Source: a bacterium (GTDB lineage: Bacteria; Verrucomicrobiota; Verrucomicrobiia; Limisphaerales; UBA11358). From it: a DNA stretch of 64,000 nt. Below the pieces are notes generated by a model. It was not told the DNA's origin. It did not search any database and was given only the letters and a program-made list of their open reading frames with translations. Position numbers and translations under genes: made by a program. This document shows positions 1 to 9,539 of this stretch, one piece after another (within the stretch, counting starts at the first letter, position 1; the number at the start of each line of letters is the position of its first letter). The stretch lies in NCBI GenBank assembly GCA_021813325.1, contig JAKALA010000005.1, forward strand, positions 62,001-126,000. Direction: 5' to 3'.

Positions 1-2
1 AC

Positions 3-1844
3 CTCCAGCCGGCCAAGGACAAGAATTTCGACTTCAATGAATTTGGTCAATTGCCCGCCATTGACAAGGGCCGCATCGTCCCGCTGGATACCATCGCCCG
101 CAACTCACTTTTACTGATCCGCGAAAAACAGACTCTCAATACGGAACCATGGAAGAGTTGGAATGGGCACCCACGCATCATTTCGGCGACCGAATGGATG
201 GCCAATCTGATGATGAATCCGACGGTAGCAGACGCCTGGCCGGTTTTTCGCATTGATAATCCCGACTTGATTTCGCTTCTGAAATTGCCCGAAAAGGACA
301 CCGCCAAACAGTCCGATGGCAAACATTATTCCTGGAATCAGATTCAGCCCGTGTTGAGCGTATTCGACAAGGAAAACAGCCGCATCCGCGCCATCGAACC
401 CAGCCACCGCACGGCTTACGAAAATTCCGTGTCCAAGCTGGAACAAAATTTATTCGTTTACGTGCAGTTAAAAAACACCGTTCAACCGGGCGACGCCTCG
501 GACTGGCCGGCTGAACTTGGTGATTTTGAGGCGCTGATTCCCGCTGGCGTGGCCGCAGCCGAAGCTCAACAGGCGGGCAAGCTTTTTAATCAAACCAATT
601 TCGCGGCCTTTGCCGGCTATGTGCAGGAATTTCAATACATGGCCAATTTGGAACCGCCGTTGATCGTGCCGCCCAACGGCAAACAAGACTGGCGTCGCAT
701 GGGCGATGCCCTGCTCGCAGCGCCCCACGGCACGCCCATTGATAATGCGATGCGCGATTATGCCAACATGGCGGGCGCCCTGGCGGGAAACAAACCTGAT
801 GCGTTTAACGCCGCGTTGAATGATCTGCGATCCCGTTTGATTTCGCAACAAACCAAGGCCATGGCCAAAGCCCGGGCCGAGGTTTTTTTCAACCAGATGG
901 AACCGTTTTATAACGCGATGGTCATTTACGTCCTGGCCGGGCTGCTGGCGTTTTTCTCATGGTTTAATCTCTCCGAACTGCTCCGCCGCTCTTCCGTGTG
1001 GCTGATCTGGCTGGCGTTTGCCATTCACACCGTTGGATTGGTTTACCGCATGGTTCTCGAAGGCCGCCCGCCGGTGACAAATCTTTACTCATCCGCCATC
1101 TTCATCGGCTGGGGCGTGGTGCTGCTCGGATTGATTCTGGAGCACCTTTATAAAAATGGCATCGGCGGCGTGGCCGCTTCGGTCATTGGCTTTATTACGC
1201 TCATCATTGCCCACCATCTGGCCCTCGAAGGCGACACCATGGAAATGATGCGCGCCGTGCTGGACTCAAATTTCTGGCTGACCATTCACGTCGTCACCGT
1301 AACCATTGGATACGTCGGCACATTCCTGTCCGGCTTCCTGGGCTTGATTTACATCCTGCGGGGCTTGTTCACCAAAACCTTGGATGCCGCCACGGGCAAG
1401 GCCCTAGGCCGGATGATTTATGGCGTGGTCTGCTTCGCCACCTTGTTCAGCTTCATTGGCACCGTCACCGGCGGCATTTGGGCGGACCAGTCGTGGGGAC
1501 GTTTTTGGGGCTGGGATCCCAAGGAAAACGGCGCGCTCATCATCGTGCTGTGGAACGCGCTCATTCTACATCTGCGCTGGGGTGGTCACATTCGGGAACG
1601 CGGCCTCGCGCTCTGTGCGGTCGGCGGCAATATTGTCACCGGCTGGTCGTGGTTTGGCGTCAACATGCTGGGCATCGGCTTGCACAGCTATGGGTTCACT
1701 CAGGCGGCTTTCTTCTGGTTGATGCTGTTTGCCGTCAGCCAGTTCGTGTTTATCGCACTGGGGTCGCTGCCGATGAAATTGTGGAGAAGTTTCCAAACCC
1801 CACCCGCTTCGGAAATCCCGCCCACAGATCAAAGTTTGGTCTGA
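3..1844 (+). CDS. ccsA: Cytochrome c biogenesis protein CcsA/ResC-like, 5' truncated
   Basis: Membrane protein of system II cytochrome c maturation, which carries haem across the membrane for attachment to apocytochromes. The frame is open to the window edge (codons before the track's TTG at 51 read LQPAKDKNFDFNEFGQ), so the true start lies upstream. The N-terminal half is soluble, with the FGQLPAIDKGRIVPLDT-type stretch common in planctomycete and verrucomicrobial versions. The C-terminal half, from about residue 290 of the track ORF, holds several membrane helices and the tryptophan-rich haem-handling motif WGRFWGWDPKE. A ResB-type partner is expected upstream but is not visible. The gene ends 22 bp from the convergent DUF1501 gene. 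Confidence 0.9.
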   Translation, partial: LQPAKDKNFDFNEFGQLPAIDKGRIVPLDTIARNSLLLIREKQTLNTEPWKSWNGHPRIISATEWMANLMMNPTVADAWPVFRIDNPDLISLLKLPEKDTAKQSDGKHYSWNQIQPVLSVFDKENSRIRAIEPSHRTAYENSVSKLEQNLFVYVQLKNTVQPGDASDWPAELGDFEALIPAGVAAAEAQQAGKLFNQTNFAAFAGYVQEFQYMANLEPPLIVPPNGKQDWRRMGDALLAAPHGTPIDNAMRDYANMAGALAGNKPDAFNAALNDLRSRLISQQTKAMAKARAEVFFNQMEPFYNAMVIYVLAGLLAFFSWFNLSELLRRSSVWLIWLAFAIHTVGLVYRMVLEGRPPVTNLYSSAIFIGWGVVLLGLILEHLYKNGIGGVAASVIGFITLIIAHHLALEGDTMEMMRAVLDSNFWLTIHVVTVTIGYVGTFLSGFLGLIYILRGLFTKTLDAATGKALGRMIYGVVCFATLFSFIGTVTGGIWADQSWGRFWGWDPKENGALIIVLWNALILHLRWGGHIRERGLALCAVGGNIVTGWSWFGVNMLGIGLHSYGFTQAAFFWLMLFAVSQFVFIALGSLPMKLWRSFQTPPASEIPPTDQSLV

Positions 1845-1866
1845 GTTGGGCGTTGCCGGAGCAATC

Positions 1867-3189
1867 TTAAACCACGTTCAGCGGCGTGAACGTCCGGCCA
1901 AGAATCGGGGCACTCGGCGTGCGCAACCAATTTTCCAGCACACCCGCATAGACACTGCGAAAATCCACGTTGAATTTCACATCGCCCTGAAATAAATCGC
2001 CCGGGGCCAGGCTGGGATATTGGCCGAGCAATCCGGCTTTCACTTTTTCCCCGATGACAAACATCGGGGCAGCCGCGCCGTGATCCGTGCCGCCATTGGC
2101 GTTTTCCGCAACGCGCCGCCCGAATTCACTGAAGGTCATCACCAGCACGCGCCCCATGTTGCCCTGGGCTTTTAAATCCTCCGTGAAGGCCTTCACGGAT
2201 TCCGCCAAGTCGCCCAGCAGTCGTTGCTGCGTCGCCAACTGATTCGTGTGCGTGTCATAGCCGCCTTGGGACGCATAATAAACGCGCGTGGGCAAACCGC
2301 CGCCAATCAACTTGGCCACCAGCTTGAGCTCGTTGCCCAACTGCGAGGCCGGATACGTTGCCTGGTTCCGCACCCGCGCCGCGATGTTGCGGACCTCATC
2401 CGAACTGTGCTGGGCGTCCAGCGCCGTGCGCGAAATGAAATCCACCGCCCGGCCCGCGGTCATCGGCATTCCCGCCGGCAGCATGGCGATGCTGCCGCCT
2501 GAATTTTCATCCGGAAGCGGACTGGACATTTCCAGTTCATTGAGCTTTTTGTAGGATGCTTCCGTGGTCTCGCCATTGGCCCTGAAGCGGTAGTTATCCG
2601 GGTTGTTGAAAACAATCCCTTTCGGTTTGGCGGCGAAAAAGGCCTGCGGCAATTGATTGCCAATGGCCACGCCCACCGTGGGGTCCGCCCCTGAACAGGC
2701 ATTGTCAAAGTAACGACCAAGCCACCCGTTCTTCTCCACGCGATTGGAATCGCTGGCGGTCTGCCAAATTTCAGTGGAGCGAAAATGCGAACGGTTGGGA
2801 TTGGGATACCCCACCCCTTGAATGATGGAGAGTTGTCCCGCGTCGTTGAGCGCCTTAAACCCTTTCATCGCGCCGTGCAGGCCTATCTCGTCCGTCACTC
2901 TTAATATCTCTTCGGCTTTCTGACCGATTTTCGGGCGCGCCTTGTGATAAAAATCATTCGCATACGGCACCACCGTGTTGATGCCGTCATTGCCTCCGGC
3001 CATCTGCAGCACCACCAGTATCGAAGCATCTTTGCCGGTGGCAATTTGCGTGGCACTATCCGCCGCCTGGGTTTGCAATGCGGAAAAAGTGTCCGCCAAA
3101 AATGCGGGCACCGTCCATGACAAGGCGCTGCCAAGCACGGTGCGGCGCAAAAATTCGCGGCGCGTCTGGAGCGTGATTTTATTCTTCAT
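1867..3189 (-). CDS. DUF1501 domain-containing protein, Tat-exported
   Basis: Exported protein of the DUF1501 family, related to alkaline-phosphatase/sulfatase folds and of unknown reaction. Seen: an N-terminal twin-arginine signal (RREFLRR, residues 10-16) with a hydrophobic stretch and an alanine-rich cleavage zone; then the family blocks VVLQMAGGNDGINTVVP, a region with RSHFRSTEIWQT, and near the end FSEFGRRVAENANGGTDHG. The length of 440 residues is normal. It lies 43 bp downstream of the DUF1800 gene on the same strand. The two families nearly always occur as neighbours in Verrucomicrobiota and Planctomycetota and probably act together at the cell surface; that last point is inference. 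Confidence 0.93.
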   Translation of the reverse strand: MKNKITLQTRREFLRRTVLGSALSWTVPAFLADTFSALQTQAADSATQIATGKDASILVVLQMAGGNDGINTVVPYANDFYHKARPKIGQKAEEILRVTDEIGLHGAMKGFKALNDAGQLSIIQGVGYPNPNRSHFRSTEIWQTASDSNRVEKNGWLGRYFDNACSGADPTVGVAIGNQLPQAFFAAKPKGIVFNNPDNYRFRANGETTEASYKKLNELEMSSPLPDENSGGSIAMLPAGMPMTAGRAVDFISRTALDAQHSSDEVRNIAARVRNQATYPASQLGNELKLVAKLIGGGLPTRVYYASQGGYDTHTNQLATQQRLLGDLAESVKAFTEDLKAQGNMGRVLVMTFSEFGRRVAENANGGTDHGAAAPMFVIGEKVKAGLLGQYPSLAPGDLFQGDVKFNVDFRSVYAGVLENWLRTPSAPILGRTFTPLNVV

Positions 3190-3232
3190 AACTTCAGCGT
3201 GTTTGAATGGAAAAATGCCGGCCCAAGCGGCG

Positions 3233-4717
3233 TCACGTCACTTGGTAATCCGGCGTGGACATCATTAATCGAATGGCGGTCAGGATGTCCTCGTCGGACA
3301 TATGTTTTTTGGAATCCAAAAAATCCCGCAAGGTTTGCTCCTTTTGGGTGTCCAAATCCGTTTGAAACAAGCGTTTCTCCAGGGCGGCAACGATCTGGTC
3401 CTTGTTGTCTCGCTCATCCCGCGTGAGAATTTTCTCAACCTCGACGCGCCCCAAGCGGGCGCGCTGCATCATCTTCATGGCTTTTTGCCCGCCGCCACCG
3501 CCGGCCTTGCGCGCAAAGTCGCCGGTCCTCATGGGCGGCAAGCTGCCTTCCACCAAAGTTTGCGCGTCGTTGTAACGGGTGAGCAAGGTGTTGGTGGAAA
3601 TCCAAGTCACCCCGCCATCCCAGCCTTTGACATTCGGCGGCGCGAACAACTCCTGGCCCAACTGACGCAGCATGGCCCAACTGACAATCGGCGGCGGCAA
3701 TTCCGTTTCGAGCATCCGCACGCTGCTCACCAGCCATTGCACCGGGCTTTTTACCTGGTTGCGAATGATGTCGTCCCCATAAAATTCCTCCGACTGGAAC
3801 ATCGTCCGCAACAGCGGTTTGAAATTATTCCCATGACTGCGGAAGACTGCGGCGAGCGCCTGGCTGAGGGCTTCCGACGGCTCCTGTCCCGCGAAGAAAT
3901 TCCAGATTTTGGCCGTAATAAACCGGGCCGCCTGCGGCTGGGCCACGATCATGGCTATGAAATCATCGCCATTGAAATCACCTTTGCGCCCGAAGATCGT
4001 TTTATCGCCCGCATCATGAATTCGCGGCCGATAAACGTAGCTTTCCGTCTGGGGATTCAACGACCAGCCGGTCAGCGCCCGCGCGGCTTCGGTGATGTCT
4101 TTCTCCGTGTAATGCCCCTCCCCCAAGGAAAACAGTTCCATCACCTCCCGGGCAAAATTCTCGTTGGGATGATCCTTGCGGCTTTGCGCCTGATCCAGCC
4201 AGACCAACATCGCCGGGTCTTGTCCGGCATCGATCAAAAGCTGCTGCCAGTTCCCCACCGCCAGCCGGCGGAACAGCTCGTTCTGACGCCACATGTAATA
4301 CGGATTCCGCACTTTTTCAACGCTCGTTGCAAAATGTCCGTGCCAGAACACGACCATTTTTTCCTGAAGCGGTCGGGGTCCGGCGACCATGCGCTGCAGC
4401 CACCAGCCGCGCAGTTCCAACATCCGACGCTGGTAAAGTTGCCGCTGCTCCTGCTGGGCCTTCTTCTTTTCCTCGGCTGAACCAGTGCGGATGGCTTCGC
4501 GATATTTTTTGACTTCATCCGGCTCCGGATGCGCCCAGTCTGGGTTTGGCGTTGGATCGGGAATTTTTTCGAAATCGACCAGCCATGAAACCGACTTTTC
4601 CAATCCCCAATCCGCCAGCTTTTGGATTTCCGCCGGCACCCCGCCGAACCCGGCGCGGTTCAACAAATGCGCCGCTTTTGTGTAGTTCCAACTGTCGGAT
4701 GCAAGGGGCTTAAGCAT
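3233..4717 (-). CDS. DUF1800 domain-containing protein
   Basis: 494-residue protein of the DUF1800 family, function unknown. Family hallmarks seen: AAHLLNRAGFGGVPAEI at the start, MVVFWHGHFATS and LLIDAGQDPAMLVWLDQAQ in the centre, NENFAREVMELFSLGEGHYTE, and ALTGWSLN. The C-terminal part holds NVKGWDGG and a low-complexity glycine run (AGGGGGQKA, about residue 403). No clear signal peptide is seen at this start. It is the first gene of the DUF1800-DUF1501 pair. A 392-residue antisense ORF over it is a codon-bias shadow. Confidence 0.93.
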   Translation of the reverse strand: MLKPLASDSWNYTKAAHLLNRAGFGGVPAEIQKLADWGLEKSVSWLVDFEKIPDPTPNPDWAHPEPDEVKKYREAIRTGSAEEKKKAQQEQRQLYQRRMLELRGWWLQRMVAGPRPLQEKMVVFWHGHFATSVEKVRNPYYMWRQNELFRRLAVGNWQQLLIDAGQDPAMLVWLDQAQSRKDHPNENFAREVMELFSLGEGHYTEKDITEAARALTGWSLNPQTESYVYRPRIHDAGDKTIFGRKGDFNGDDFIAMIVAQPQAARFITAKIWNFFAGQEPSEALSQALAAVFRSHGNNFKPLLRTMFQSEEFYGDDIIRNQVKSPVQWLVSSVRMLETELPPPIVSWAMLRQLGQELFAPPNVKGWDGGVTWISTNTLLTRYNDAQTLVEGSLPPMRTGDFARKAGGGGGQKAMKMMQRARLGRVEVEKILTRDERDNKDQIVAALEKRLFQTDLDTQKEQTLRDFLDSKKHMSDEDILTAIRLMMSTPDYQVT

Positions 4718-4741
4718 ACAATTTGAAAGACGAATGCCTGT

Positions 4742-5359
4742 TCAGAATGGTTTCATGGTTTCCTCGCCAAACGGACACTCGGCCAGCGCCGAATGCCGCA
4801 CACCATCCGCCAGCAGTTCGCAACGGATGATTGCCAACCGATCTGCCGTCCAGATGCCGTAAGTTTTAAGCGGTATTTTCCCAAGCTGCTTTTGAAACGT
4901 CTTTTGTGCCGCCGGATTTCCGGGCTTGAATCGTCCAAGCGTAATGTGCCCCACAAAGCGTTCGGATTGATCCGCAGGCTCAAACGGTCTCGTTGCCAGA
5001 CTGATTTTACGATGCAGTTCGACCAAGCGATTATCCGGATCTTGCACCCCCACCCACATCACCCGCGGCCGATGCGCATTAGGAAAACAACCCAGGCCCG
5101 CAGCGGCAAGCGGGAACGGCGAGACAGTTTTCGCCACCGCAGATACGGCATGTTGCAATTCAGCCAGGTTCGCCGCGAGCTGATCGCCAAGAAATTTGAG
5201 CGTCACGTGAAATTGTTCCGGCTTGCCCCAGCGAACCGAGCCGGGCGGCAGACTCCGCCGCCATTGCGATTGGGCTCGTTCGATTTGCGCCCGCACCTCG
5301 GTCGGAACCGGCACGGCAATGAACAGTCTCAAGAATGCCGGCGGATTTTCATCGGACAT
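4742..5359 (-). CDS. thpR: RNA 2',3'-cyclic phosphodiesterase (2H family, ThpR/LigT)
   Basis: Hydrolyses 2',3'-cyclic phosphate ends of RNA; member of the 2H phosphoesterase superfamily. Both catalytic HxTx motifs are present: HVTL at residues 51-54 and HITL near residue 139. The N-terminus RLFIAVPVPTEVRAQIERAQ and the 205-residue length are typical. It is transcribed away from the PHP-family gene and ends 24 bp upstream of the DUF1800 gene start, so it may be cotranscribed with that pair without an obvious functional link. Confidence 0.93.
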   Translation of the reverse strand: MSDENPPAFLRLFIAVPVPTEVRAQIERAQSQWRRSLPPGSVRWGKPEQFHVTLKFLGDQLAANLAELQHAVSAVAKTVSPFPLAAAGLGCFPNAHRPRVMWVGVQDPDNRLVELHRKISLATRPFEPADQSERFVGHITLGRFKPGNPAAQKTFQKQLGKIPLKTYGIWTADRLAIIRCELLADGVRHSALAECPFGEETMKPF

Positions 5360-5431
5360 GAATTTAAGATCGGCGTTTCATGTCGATGATTCAACACTTG
5401 AATCCGGTGGTTCAAATCGGGAAACTCGGGC

Positions 5432-6232
5432 ATGTCGTTGCCCGCAGATTTGCACATGCACACCCCGCTTTGCCGCCATGCCGCGGGCGAACCGGTGGAA
5501 TACGCCCGCCACGCGTTGTCCGTTGGCTTGACGGAAATTGGCTTCTCCGATCATTCGCCCATGCCGCGGGACGACTTTGATGACTGGCGCATGTTGGATC
5601 GTCAATTGGATGAATACGTGGCCAAAGTTCAAGTTGCCCAGAAGGAATTCCCTCAACTTGCCATTCGCCTGGCGCTGGAAGTGGATTATTTGCCCGGCCA
5701 CGAGGATTGGATTCGTCAGCTCGCTCAACGACATCCGTGGGATTATTTCATCGGCAGCGTTCATTACGTCTCCGACTCCTGGGACATCGATAATCCCGCC
5801 AAGCTTTCAGAGTGGAAAAAGCGAGATCCGTTTGAAGTGTGGTCCGCCTACTTTGACCGATTAACGATGGCGGCGGAATCCGGTTTGTATGAAATCATCG
5901 GGCACAGCGATCTGCCCAAGAAATTCGGGATTCGTCCGGCCCAGGATTGCACCCCGCTCTACGAGAAATTTCTTGACGCCGCGGCGCGCTCTGGTTGCGC
6001 CATGGAATTGAACACCGCCGGGTTGCGCAAAGATTGCCGCGAAATATATCCCTGCCGCGAAATGGTTCGCCTGGCGTTCCAAAAAGGTGTCCCCATTACC
6101 TTTGGCTCGGACGCGCATGTCCCCGGGGAAGTCGGCATGAATTTCACTGACGCGGTGGAGTTGGCGCGTTCGGAAGGTTATACCGAGACGTGCCGGTTTA
6201 AACAGCGGCAACGGGAAGCTGCCTGGTTATAA
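5432..6232 (+). CDS. PHP-domain histidinol-phosphatase (HisJ/HisK family)
   Basis: Metal-dependent phosphatase likely acting on histidinol phosphate in histidine synthesis. PHP metal-binding motifs in order: DLHMHTPLCRHA (residues 7-18), GFSDHSP, IGSVHYV, GHSDLPKKFG and GSDAHVPGEVG. The 266-residue length fits the HisJ family. No other his gene is near, so the substrate is inferred from family only. The TPR membrane protein starts directly after its stop. Confidence 0.85.
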   Translation: MSLPADLHMHTPLCRHAAGEPVEYARHALSVGLTEIGFSDHSPMPRDDFDDWRMLDRQLDEYVAKVQVAQKEFPQLAIRLALEVDYLPGHEDWIRQLAQRHPWDYFIGSVHYVSDSWDIDNPAKLSEWKKRDPFEVWSAYFDRLTMAAESGLYEIIGHSDLPKKFGIRPAQDCTPLYEKFLDAAARSGCAMELNTAGLRKDCREIYPCREMVRLAFQKGVPITFGSDAHVPGEVGMNFTDAVELARSEGYTETCRFKQRQREAAWL

Positions 6233-6233
6233 T

Positions 6234-7982
6234 ATGACCTCGGCGCCCAACTCCCGATTTTTTGTTTCCGCCAGCCTGGTTTTGGCTTTGGGAACCTTGG
6301 CGCTTTACCTTCCCACGCTGCATTATCCGTTCATCAATTTTGACGATAACGACTACATCACCGGCAATCCTGTGGTCAAAGCCGGCCTGACCTGGCACGG
6401 CGTCGTCTGGGCGTTCGATGGCATCCATGTCGCCAACTGGCATCCGCTCACCTGGCTTTCGCACATGCTCGACTGTCAGTTGTTTGGTTTAAGCGCGGGC
6501 GGACATCACCTCGTAAATGTGCTTTTCCACGTTGCCAACACGCTTTTGCTTTTCACGTTTCTGACCTACACCACCGGCGCACAAATCCGCAGTGCCATGG
6601 TGGCCGCGCTGTTTGCCTGGCACCCTACCCACGTGGAATCGGTTGCCTGGATTTCAGAGCGCAAGGATGTCTTGTGCGGCTTCTTCTGGCTGCTCACGCT
6701 AATGGCTTACGCCCGCTACGCTCAAACGCCCAAGCCTGCGAACAGCGGAGCGGACGAACCACCAGCCAATCAACGAAGCGGATTGTTTTACGGACTCGCG
6801 CTTGCCGGTTGCGCGGGATCGTTGATGTCAAAGCCGATGGCCGTCACTCTGCCGTTGACGCTGCTGCTGCTGGATGTTTGGCCCTTGAATCGAATTCGCT
6901 GGCAAGGCCCCAAACCTCAAAACAGCCTGCGCCTCCTGTTGGAAAAAGTCCCCTTCTTTCTGCTCTCGGTTGCTCTTTGCGCGATGACACTCCTGGCTCA
7001 ACGTGGCGGCGGCGCGGTCAGCACCGTGGACTGGGGTAGCCGGCTGGGCAACGTCCCGGTTGCCTACACGCGTTACCTTTCCAAAACTTTCTGGCCCTCT
7101 GATCTCGCCATCGTGTATCCCTACGTTTACCACTGGCCGGCCATGGCGATCATTGGGTCCATTGCGTTGTTGCTGGTGGTGTCGGCTTTGGCACTGATAC
7201 TTTGGCGCCGAAAATCCTGGTTCGCGGTCGGCTGGTTCTGGTTTCTGGGAACACTCATTCCTGTAATTGGCTTTATGCAAGTGGGCGCGCAATCGATGGC
7301 CGATCGCTATATTTATATTCCCAGCATCGGGCTCTTCGTCATCATCGTCTGGGCGGCGTCGGAATACTGCGCAGCACGACTGAACGGGAAAATGATTCTG
7401 TCCCTCATCGGCGGAAGCGCTTTGATCGGCTGCGTGTTGGCGACCTCTCTACAGATTACCTATTGGCGCAATACCGTCAGCCTCTTTCTCCACGCCCGGG
7501 CGGTTACGGACAACAATTACGTCGCGGACAATGCCTTGGGCAAGGCTTTTGAAACCGCCGGCGATTTGCAACAAGCGCTCGCCTTTTATGACGAAGCCGT
7601 TCGCATTCAGCCGCGCTACGCCGTCAGCCAATTCAACTTTGCTATTGCTCTGATTGGCGCCGGCTTGAAGGAACAGGCCTTTGAACACCTCGTCGCCGCG
7701 GCAAAACTGGACCCAGCCAATGCGGATGCGCAATTCAATCTCGGCATATATTTTCTACAACAAGAAAACTGGACTGACGCCGCGTCCTGTTTTGGCGTCA
7801 CCACCAAATTGCGCCCGGAATTTGCCCCAGCCCATTACCGCCTAGGCCAGGCTTTGATTCATCTGGGGAAAAATCCAGAGGCACTGGCGTCTTTGCGCGC
7901 CGCCCTGGCTTTGCAGCCCGACCTGAAGCCCGCCAGCGACGCGCTGACTAATCTGCTGGCCGCTCATCCGGAGCTGAAATAA
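6234..7982 (+). CDS. Polytopic membrane protein with C-terminal TPR repeats (TMTC-like)
   Basis: 582-residue protein with about ten membrane helices in the first ~410 residues and three or four tetratricopeptide repeats after residue ~420 (for example AVRIQPRYAVSQFNFAIALI and KLDPANADAQFNLGIYFL). The luminal-loop blocks INFDDNDYITGNP, WHPLTWLSHMLDCQLFG, WISERKDVL and ADRYIYIPSIGLF resemble the TMTC / protein O-mannosyltransferase-like GT-C group, so a role in glycosylating exported proteins or surface polymers is plausible but not shown. It follows the PHP gene with a 1-bp gap. Confidence 0.8.
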   Translation: MTSAPNSRFFVSASLVLALGTLALYLPTLHYPFINFDDNDYITGNPVVKAGLTWHGVVWAFDGIHVANWHPLTWLSHMLDCQLFGLSAGGHHLVNVLFHVANTLLLFTFLTYTTGAQIRSAMVAALFAWHPTHVESVAWISERKDVLCGFFWLLTLMAYARYAQTPKPANSGADEPPANQRSGLFYGLALAGCAGSLMSKPMAVTLPLTLLLLDVWPLNRIRWQGPKPQNSLRLLLEKVPFFLLSVALCAMTLLAQRGGGAVSTVDWGSRLGNVPVAYTRYLSKTFWPSDLAIVYPYVYHWPAMAIIGSIALLLVVSALALILWRRKSWFAVGWFWFLGTLIPVIGFMQVGAQSMADRYIYIPSIGLFVIIVWAASEYCAARLNGKMILSLIGGSALIGCVLATSLQITYWRNTVSLFLHARAVTDNNYVADNALGKAFETAGDLQQALAFYDEAVRIQPRYAVSQFNFAIALIGAGLKEQAFEHLVAAAKLDPANADAQFNLGIYFLQQENWTDAASCFGVTTKLRPEFAPAHYRLGQALIHLGKNPEALASLRAALALQPDLKPASDALTNLLAAHPELK

Positions 7983-8031
7983 TCCCCCGGAAGCTGGACA
8001 CCCACGCCCGGTTTTGAAAAACTTGGCGCCT

Positions 8032-8634
8032 GTGAAACAAGCTATCGTCACATTGGACATGGAAGGCGTTTTGACGCCGGAAATTTGGATTGCCGTCGCC
8101 GAAAAAACCGCCATCCCGGAACTGCGCCGCACCACGCGCGACGAGCCGGATTACGACAAGCTGATGAGCTACCGCATCGGCATTCTGGATCAGCATGGGA
8201 TCAAGCTTTCGCAAATCCAGGAAGTCATCGGCACGCTCAAACCCATGCCCGGCGGCAAGGAATTTCTCGACGAACTGCGCTCGCTGGTGCAGGTCATTAT
8301 TCTCTCGGACACGTTCGAGCAATTCGCGCAGCCGCTGATGCGTCAGCTTGGCTGGCCCACGCTTTTCTGCCATCGGCTGATTGTGGCCAACGATCAAATC
8401 ACCGGCTATCAACTGCGTCAGCCCAACCAAAAACAGAAATCGGTTGCCGCACTGAAATCGTTGAATTACCATGTTATTTCCGCCGGTGATTCCTACAACG
8501 ACACCGCCATGCTCGGCGAAGCGAATGTGGGCTTTCTCATCCATGCACCAGAGAATGTGAAAAAAGAATTTCCGCAGTTCAAAGCCGTGGAAAGTCACGC
8601 CGCATTGCTCAAGCTCATCAAGGAAGCCCTCTAA
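8032..8634 (+). CDS. thrH: ThrH-type phosphoserine phosphatase / homoserine phosphotransferase
   Basis: HAD-superfamily enzyme like Pseudomonas ThrH, which dephosphorylates phosphoserine and can pass the phosphate to homoserine. Motif I is TLDMEGVLTPEIW, with Met where most homologues have Leu, and motif IV is SAGDSYNDTAMLGEA. I prefer the GTG at 8032 (MKQAIVTLD, 200 residues), which matches family N-termini; the track's TTG at 8014 adds six residues. The stop overlaps the next gene's ATG by one base (taATG). Confidence 0.88.
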   Translation: MKQAIVTLDMEGVLTPEIWIAVAEKTAIPELRRTTRDEPDYDKLMSYRIGILDQHGIKLSQIQEVIGTLKPMPGGKEFLDELRSLVQVIILSDTFEQFAQPLMRQLGWPTLFCHRLIVANDQITGYQLRQPNQKQKSVAALKSLNYHVISAGDSYNDTAMLGEANVGFLIHAPENVKKEFPQFKAVESHAALLKLIKEAL

Positions 8635-9539
8635 TGCCGACACAGAAAGGTTCAGTTCGGTTGTTTCGCCTGCTGGGGATCGATGTGTATTTGCACTGGG
8701 CCTGGTTCGTGGCGTTTCTTTATTTCACCAGCCGGCCAAACGAATATTCCAACTACGGGTGGAGCGCGGTTGAGATCTTGTGTCTGTTCCTGATCGTGCT
8801 CACGCACGAGTTCGGCCATGCCCTGGCATGCCGATCCGTTGGCGGCAAAGCGAATTTAATCGTGCTGTGGCCTCTCGGCGGCGTCGCCTATGTATCCCCA
8901 CCACAGCGGCCGGGCGCGCAGCTTTGGAGCATTGCAGCCGGACCATTGGTCAATGTTTTGCTCACGCCCATTTTATTGGGAGCTTTCTTTTGGGCCAAAA
9001 AACTGGGGTTGGCGGCAAGTTTCCCTGATGTCTATATGCTGCTGCGAAACATCGCCATCATCAACATCATCATGCTTTGTTTCAACTTGCTGCCAGTCTA
9101 TCCGCTGGATGGGGGTCAAATCTTCAGATCGTTGCTGTGGTTTTTGTTTGGGCGCGCAAGCAGCCTGTTTGCTGTGAGCATTATTGGTTTTGCGGGCGTG
9201 GCGGCGTTGGTTTTGGCGGCAGTTTTCATGGGTTCCTTCTGGCTGGGAATCATGGCGGCGTTTGTTTTGATGAATTGCTGGGGTGGATTGAAGCAGGCGC
9301 AGGCGCTGGCTAAAATCGCCAAGATTCCGCGACGTGAGGGGTATGCCTGCCCGGAATGCAAGTCTGGTCCGCCGTTGGGACCTTACTGGCGTTGCAGCCA
9401 ATGTGGAAATCCCTTCGACATGTTCGAAAACCACGGACTTTGCCCTTGCTGCAACGGCCAATACAATCTCATGCAATGCTTGGATTGCGGCATGCGAAGC
9501 CCCATCAGCGAATGGCGCGTTCCCGCCGACCGGCACTAA
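8634..9539 (+). CDS. M50 (site-2 protease) family intramembrane metalloprotease with zinc-ribbon tail
   Basis: Intramembrane zinc protease of the Rip/SpoIVFB type. Seen: HEFGHAL (HExxH) near residue 58 in a membrane helix, and the distal FNLLPVYPLDGGQIFR motif supplying the aspartate ligand, followed by further helices. After about residue 235 comes an unusual soluble tail with several CxxC pairs (CPECKSG, CSQCGNP, CPCCNGQ, CLDCGMR), likely two zinc ribbons. The gene ends one base before the convergent gpsA stop. Confidence 0.9.
   Translation: MPTQKGSVRLFRLLGIDVYLHWAWFVAFLYFTSRPNEYSNYGWSAVEILCLFLIVLTHEFGHALACRSVGGKANLIVLWPLGGVAYVSPPQRPGAQLWSIAAGPLVNVLLTPILLGAFFWAKKLGLAASFPDVYMLLRNIAIINIIMLCFNLLPVYPLDGGQIFRSLLWFLFGRASSLFAVSIIGFAGVAALVLAAVFMGSFWLGIMAAFVLMNCWGGLKQAQALAKIAKIPRREGYACPECKSGPPLGPYWRCSQCGNPFDMFENHGLCPCCNGQYNLMQCLDCGMRSPISEWRVPADRH

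Noticed and set aside
3302-4480. 392-residue plus-strand ORF over the DUF1800 gene
   Set aside because: Antisense shadow caused by GC-biased third positions; no recognisable motifs, while the opposite strand has full family signatures.
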